This document shows positions 59,689-64,000 of a stretch of DNA of 64,000 bases, in pieces. The position numbers and the translations under genes are program-made. The notes beneath the pieces are model-generated. The model did no database searches. It saw only the letters and a list, made by a program, of their open reading frames with translations, and was not told the DNA's origin. Source of the stretch: Lithospermum erythrorhizon (lineage: Eukaryota > Streptophyta > Magnoliopsida > Boraginales > Boraginaceae). Every line of letters begins with the position of its first letter. Position 1 is the stretch's first letter. Location of the stretch: assembly GCA_019722365.1 (NCBI GenBank), contig JADFUC010000434.1:31106-95105 (forward strand), in the 5' to 3' direction.

Positions 59689-60915
59689 CTACTCAAGTTT
59701 AATGTATTTTATCTAGTTTGATTGTGTGTTGACATAGTTGTTAGTTAATTTGATTATTTCATGATTTATATATTCAATTGATGAATATATAATATGAAAA
59801 AATCAACCCATTTTTATATATGTTTCACACTGTTGGAATCATCATTTCATGTATTGATTTTGATGATTTGAAGTTATTATTGTTTCATGAAATGAAGGGA
59901 TTAAAAATTGATTAATTTGCATTTTTAATTTGAGGTAGAATCATTTTCGATTTTACAGTGAGGTTTAGAAATTTCAGAAAATTACGAAATTAAATCTGTG
60001 TGTTCTTGACCCTTTGAGGTTCATGCCAGTTTTTTTTCAGAATTTTTTGAATTTTTTAAGTACTCCAAAAAATTCGTTGAATTTCTGGATTGTTTTGGGT
60101 TTAATCGAAAAACTAGAAGTGTTTTTGATAAACTTCCACTTGGACGTGTTCAATAATGATATTGTTGATGTTCAAGAAAAATCCCAGAATTTTTTGAATT
60201 TTTAGTGCCTCAAATCGTTTTTAAAAGTTGCAGTGTCACGGAAAAACTGAAAAGCGAAATGAATTACTAAAAATCGGTCGCCGAACTTGCGACGGCCTCG
60301 GGCCTTCCGGCGCGGGTGGAGTTCCGGACACCGGGGCGTAGCTTCGTGGCGTATACTACGGCACCGGTAGCGTGTCATTAAGTAGGCCACCGTTTTGGTC
60401 GTTGAAGTTAGGTAGATCACGTTTTAGAAAATCCTAAATGTATTTTTATGTAATTATTTTTGTTTTAAAAATTTATTGGTAATTATTAATTTCGGTTTTA
60501 AATGTTAAATCATAAATTTTTGTCATGAAGATGATTGAATATATATCTTGAATGGCATTAAAATTTGATTTATATTTCCCTTTCAAAATTATTTTCGTGT
60601 AATTGATAATTTTTTACATTAATTGATAATTAATTGTAAATATAATGGGTAATTAATTAGTCAATTATGAACACAATTAATTTTCATTTCATTTAATATG
60701 TGTGACATTAAGTGCATTTATTTGATTTAATATTTTTGCCCACATATATTGTTATGGATGGAATGGAGGTGTATTGATATGACCCACGTTTTCCGGTCTG
60801 CGTACCGTATTGTTGTATATGACCTGTTGAGTCATATTATTTTATTTTATTTTATTTTCTTGTTTCTCCCACAAGCTTGCATGCTGTCTAAGTTGGGATT
60901 AGTGTATTTGGTGTA

Positions 60916-61046
60916 ATTCAAAGGCGGAGCTTAATTGGAAATTCCGGAAGCAGAGAAGACAAGAAAATTGTAATAAAGACCCAAATGTTAGTACAGTTTT
61001 GAGAAAATGTAATAGGGCATAGAAGGTCACTGTCTCCGCCTTTGAA
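60916..61046. mobile_element. small inverted-repeat (foldback/MITE-like) segment
   Basis: attcaaaggcggag near 60916-60929 is mirrored by ctccgcctttgaat near 61034-61047, a perfect 14-bp inverted repeat enclosing about 105 bp. The segment sits in the copia leader and could be an inserted MITE or a structured leader element. Confidence 0.55.
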
Positions 61047-61599
61047 TGTGCATTACTTGTTTTATTTTTCATGTTGTACATATGCTTGATTATGTGCTAC
61101 AATTGCATGGTAAAATAAAAGCAAAGTAATAATAATCTCACCATTTAAAATTTAAGCAACGTATCAAGCCAATTTTAAAGTTGTGAAATCGGTTGCATTA
61201 TCTGGACACACTGTGATGGCAGGTGTTACAGTTTTGCACTTAGATATGACAATGGATCATGTTGAAGTGATTTCCACTAACGTTGTGGGCTTTCAGATGA
61301 TCATTCCAAGTAATTTTTGGTTTAATTGGTATGCTTAACCGGTTTGTCGGAGATACAAAAGTCGGGTAGCATCTTGAATAGTATGCTAACGACACTTTGG
61401 TTGATAACCTACTACTATCTTGAAGTCAAAATGTATGTAGTGTTGCGTTTGGATTTAAGTATAATAAAATTAGCGATACTAATATATTTCGTGAGATTTG
61501 AAGTATTAGTATTTACTTTACAATTTATTTGTAAGTGTTTAGCATGATAGTTTATTGATTCTGTTGTCTTTATTTACTTATTCTTGTAGAATTTTAATG

Positions 61600-62420
61600 G
61601 CTACCGCTACTACGCTCACTAAAACTTCGCTTCGCTCAGCACTTGAAAAAGTGCAATGAATAACTCAAACTTAAAGCCCAGTGGTCTCGAAATTTGAGAA
61701 TTATTCTCAATGAGAAAGGCGAATCTCACGTATTGAGCAGTAGGGGTTCCTCCCAAAACCTAATGATAGTGCCTCACGTCGGAAAAAAGATCCCCAAAGC
61801 ACAAATGGAGTGCTGTGGATGTCCAATGTCTCATGCTGGCCAATATGGAACCTTCGTTCCAAATTCAATATGAAAAGGTAGCAGCATATGACATATACCG
61901 GCAACTTGAGGAATTATTCGAAGGAAATTTAGAAAGCGAGAGATATGACCGCAGTGCGTGCTCGTGGATATGAGCGAAACCACGGACAGGCCGCAAGCCT
62001 CATATCATTAAAATAATTGGCTTGGTCGATCGACTCAATGCCACAGGCACAGTGTGTCTACCAGGCGTGTGGATGCAAATCACAGAGATCTCTTTCGGAC
62101 AAATTCTCTCAGTTTGTCATGAACTGATATCGCGCAAGTTTGAGTTATCTCGCTTGAACTGCATGAGGCTGATCAAGAATCTTTGAGACGAATCAGGAAT
62201 GAACTAAAACTTCTACTCATACATTTTGGTGGTCCAAAACAAGAAGAAATTCAAGAAAGCGAGGAAAAGTTTGCAGCCAAGCCAAGGGTTCGAGGAATCC
62301 CAAAGTTGTGACAGGGGAACACTAAAAGAGGCATAGAATTTCATTATTGCGAGAACCTAGGTCCTTTGGGAAATGGAGCACACGGGAAGTTCACAAATGA
62401 TAGGAAGAAGAATGGTCTCC
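61600..62420 (+). pseudogene. copia gag remnant (plus-strand element)
   Basis: It opens M-A-T-A-T-T-L-T-K-T-S-L at 61601, with a later H-x-x-K-x-I-x-x-L-like part near 62000-62040 (read as L-I-S-L-K then W-S-I-D-S-M) and S-Q-F-V-M-N near 62110. This fits copia Gag, where S-Q-F-V-x-N-Y is typical. Frames break at least four times. Confidence 0.65.
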
Positions 62421-62479
62421 ACGACCACTCAGCCCTCTGAGGTATGTATGTTATTGAAGTTTTACAACTTCTAATTCTA

Positions 62480-63260
62480 TAAATGGAGTCTTTAGACACC
62501 GGTTGTGGTTCTCGTATTTGTCATAATATGCGGGAACTCTCAAGTCAAGTAATTTCGAGGAGATTGATCTACGTGTGGGGAATGGCGCGAAGGTTGCGGC
62601 CCTTGCAGTAGGATCCATCAGTTTAAATTTGCCCACGGGCCTTGTTTTGAACTTATATCCGGTTTACTATGTACCTGCAATTTGCAGGAATATTATTTCT
62701 GTTTCTGTTTTGAATAATGATGGGTTTCATTTTCAATAGATCTCGATGAATTTAGGATCACTAGGAATGGGGTAGTATTTGGTACCGCCTCCCTTCAAAA
62801 TGGTCTATTCGTTTTAGACATGATGATTGAGTCGTATAACATAAACTTAAAACGGAATAAGCCTAATGACTTAAACAGACAGCCACATTGGCATTGCGGA
62901 ATTGGGTCATATTAACGAGAGCAGATAAAACTCCACTCGTTGGGATACTTGAAGGTTTCGATTATGAATCATACGATAAGTGTGAATCTTGCCTATTGGG
63001 TAAAATGGAGTAAATCACCCTTCCACTTTGGATTCAATGAAAGGGCAAGTGATTTATTGGGGATTATACGCTCCGATGTAGCGGGCCAATGAACACATGC
63101 GCAGAGGGGGTTATAGCCTAACTTCATTACGTTTCTTGATGATTCACAGTGAATGCGGTTTTTGTGTATCTGATGAGACACAAACACGAGTCCTTTGAGA
63201 AATTCAAGGAGTTCCAAAATGAAGTACAAAACCAATTGAACAAGACAATAATGATTCTCG
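62480..63260 (+). pseudogene. copia protease, GAG-pre-integrase and integrase remnant
   Basis: L-D-T-G-C-G-S-R-I-C-H-N-M near 62492-62530 is the copia protease active site (D-T/S-G). G-F-D-Y-E-S-Y-D-K-C-E-S-C-L-L-G-K-M near 62955-63008 is the end of the integrase zinc finger. F-V-Y-L-M-R-H-K-H-E-S-F-E-K-F-K-E-F-Q-N-E-V near 63160-63230 belongs to the integrase core. Stops and shifts occur between blocks; the D-D-E core is not complete. Confidence 0.85.
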
Positions 63261-63596
63261 ATCGATAGAATTGGAAGATATTTAGTCACGAGTTGATACT
63301 CATCTTAAAGAGTGTGTGGTATTGTTCTACAACTCACTCCGGCGAGGCTTGCCTGAAACGCAATAGTATGCGAAAGGAGAAATCGAACCCTTCTTGATAT
63401 GGTTCGGTCTATGATGATGAGCCTATCTGATACGCGGTTAATTTGCAGGATGATATGCACTTCTAAGCGCCACGCTTACCTTAAACAAAGTCGGTAAGAA
63501 AACTCCCCAGCAGGCTGTGGTTTGGGAAGATTCAGTTGGGTTTTCTCGAGAATTTGGGGTTGTGAGAAGCATGCTAAGAGATTAACAAAGGATAAA

Positions 63597-64000
63597 CTTA
63601 CGCCCAAATCCGATAAATGCTATCTCATAGGATATCCAAAGGAAACAGTTAGTTACTTCTACCTAAAGCATGAGAATAAAATCTTCATTGCTAAGACAGG
63701 AGTGTTCCTTGAAAAGGAATATCTGTTCAGAAGGACTAGAAGTAATGGTGTTCATCTTGATGAAGTCAATGTTGATGCATCTAATGCAGAAGCATCTGAC
63801 GCACCACAAGAATTGGCACCTTCTTTCATAGAAGATCCAGTCCTTGATCCACAAGAAGTTATGGAAGAACCAACCCTTAGGAGATCCAACCGGGATCGTT
63901 ACGAGCCAGAGCGCTGGTATGGTGAAGCTTTCATCATTGAAAGTGACGAGCCCGCTTCTTATAAGGAAGCAATGAATAGAGGATCTTTGACGGATGGCTT
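63597..64000 (+). pseudogene. copia integrase tail and linker before reverse transcriptase, open to window edge
   Basis: An open frame reads T-P-K-S-D-K-C-Y-L-I-G-Y-P-K-E-T at its start, then F-I-A-K-T-G-V-F-L-E-K-E-Y and R-R-S-N-R-D-R-Y-E-P-E-R-W-Y-G, and ends P-A-S-Y-K-E-A-M-N-R-G. This is the copia integrase C-terminal G-Y-P block, an acidic spacer, and the R-R-S-x-R ... E-A-x lead-in to reverse transcriptase. It is better kept than the rest of the element. Confidence 0.9.

Larger units (their letters stand above)
59689..64000 (+). mobile_element. Ty1-copia internal region, degenerate, continuing past the window
   Basis: The region holds a 1.9-kb leader, then gag, protease/integrase and an integrase-tail/linker frame, all in plus orientation. 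Most frames are broken, but the last 400 bp are open. Reverse transcriptase and the 3' LTR should lie to the right. The leader is unusually long, with a GC-rich part at 60.24-60.38 kb and a small inverted-repeat segment at 60.9-61.05 kb. Confidence 0.85.

Noticed and set aside
1..64000. Search for tRNA, rRNA, CRISPR arrays or prokaryotic operons
   Set aside because: No tRNA cloverleaf, rRNA block or regularly spaced repeat array was recognised; introns and retroelements mark the DNA as plant nuclear.

Overview
This window is plant nuclear DNA, most likely from a eudicot. It is AT-rich and contains two intron-bearing genes of plant-specific types, both on the minus strand, separated by decayed transposable elements. 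I cannot name the species from the sequence. Almost all other open frames are short and lie inside element relics or introns.

Layout. About 0-5.7 kb holds a minus-strand Ty1-copia relic (gag with zinc knuckle, primer binding site, LTR-like sequence with a 113-bp duplication), a second LTR-like relic and plain AT-rich sequence. At 5.76 kb there is an isolated RRM exon fragment resembling plant RBM48, and at 6.8-8.1 kb the 3' end of a LINE with a short A-rich tail. The first intact gene (8.62-12.71 kb, minus) encodes an organellar mTERF-family protein: seven exons join into a 603-codon frame. From 12.9 to 34.4 kb the window is repeats: an element with long inverted repeats, a Gypsy-like LTR, a degenerate copia element with both LTRs, a GC-rich LTR-internal-LTR tandem (TRIM-like) nested inside that element, a second copy of the Gypsy-like LTR interrupted by another LTR, further LTR debris and small MITEs.

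The second intact gene (34.48-42.54 kb, minus) is a STRUBBELIG-receptor-family (SRF) leucine-rich-repeat receptor-like kinase. Sixteen exons join into a 697-codon frame with signal peptide, N-terminal cap, LRRs, proline-rich stalk, membrane helix and a kinase-like domain in which the HRD motif is HKN and DFG is DCG.

From 43 to 64 kb repeats return: a dead hAT transposase with clustered GGTACC-centred subterminal motifs, a Pack-MULE-like element carrying intron-containing pieces of a RING-type E3 ligase gene, a gag-like relic, a minus-strand copia relic (gag to RNase H) and a plus-strand copia element that runs off the right edge. The last has a 1.2-kb 5' LTR bounded by roughly 80-bp inverted repeats and an exact initiator-tRNA-Met-type primer binding site.

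The two host genes show no functional link: one acts in organelle gene expression, the other in plasma-membrane signalling. Exon structures were built by hand from GT-AG sites, frame continuity and family knowledge; in both genes the summed exon length is a multiple of three and ends in one stop. Transposon boundaries are approximate unless stated otherwise.
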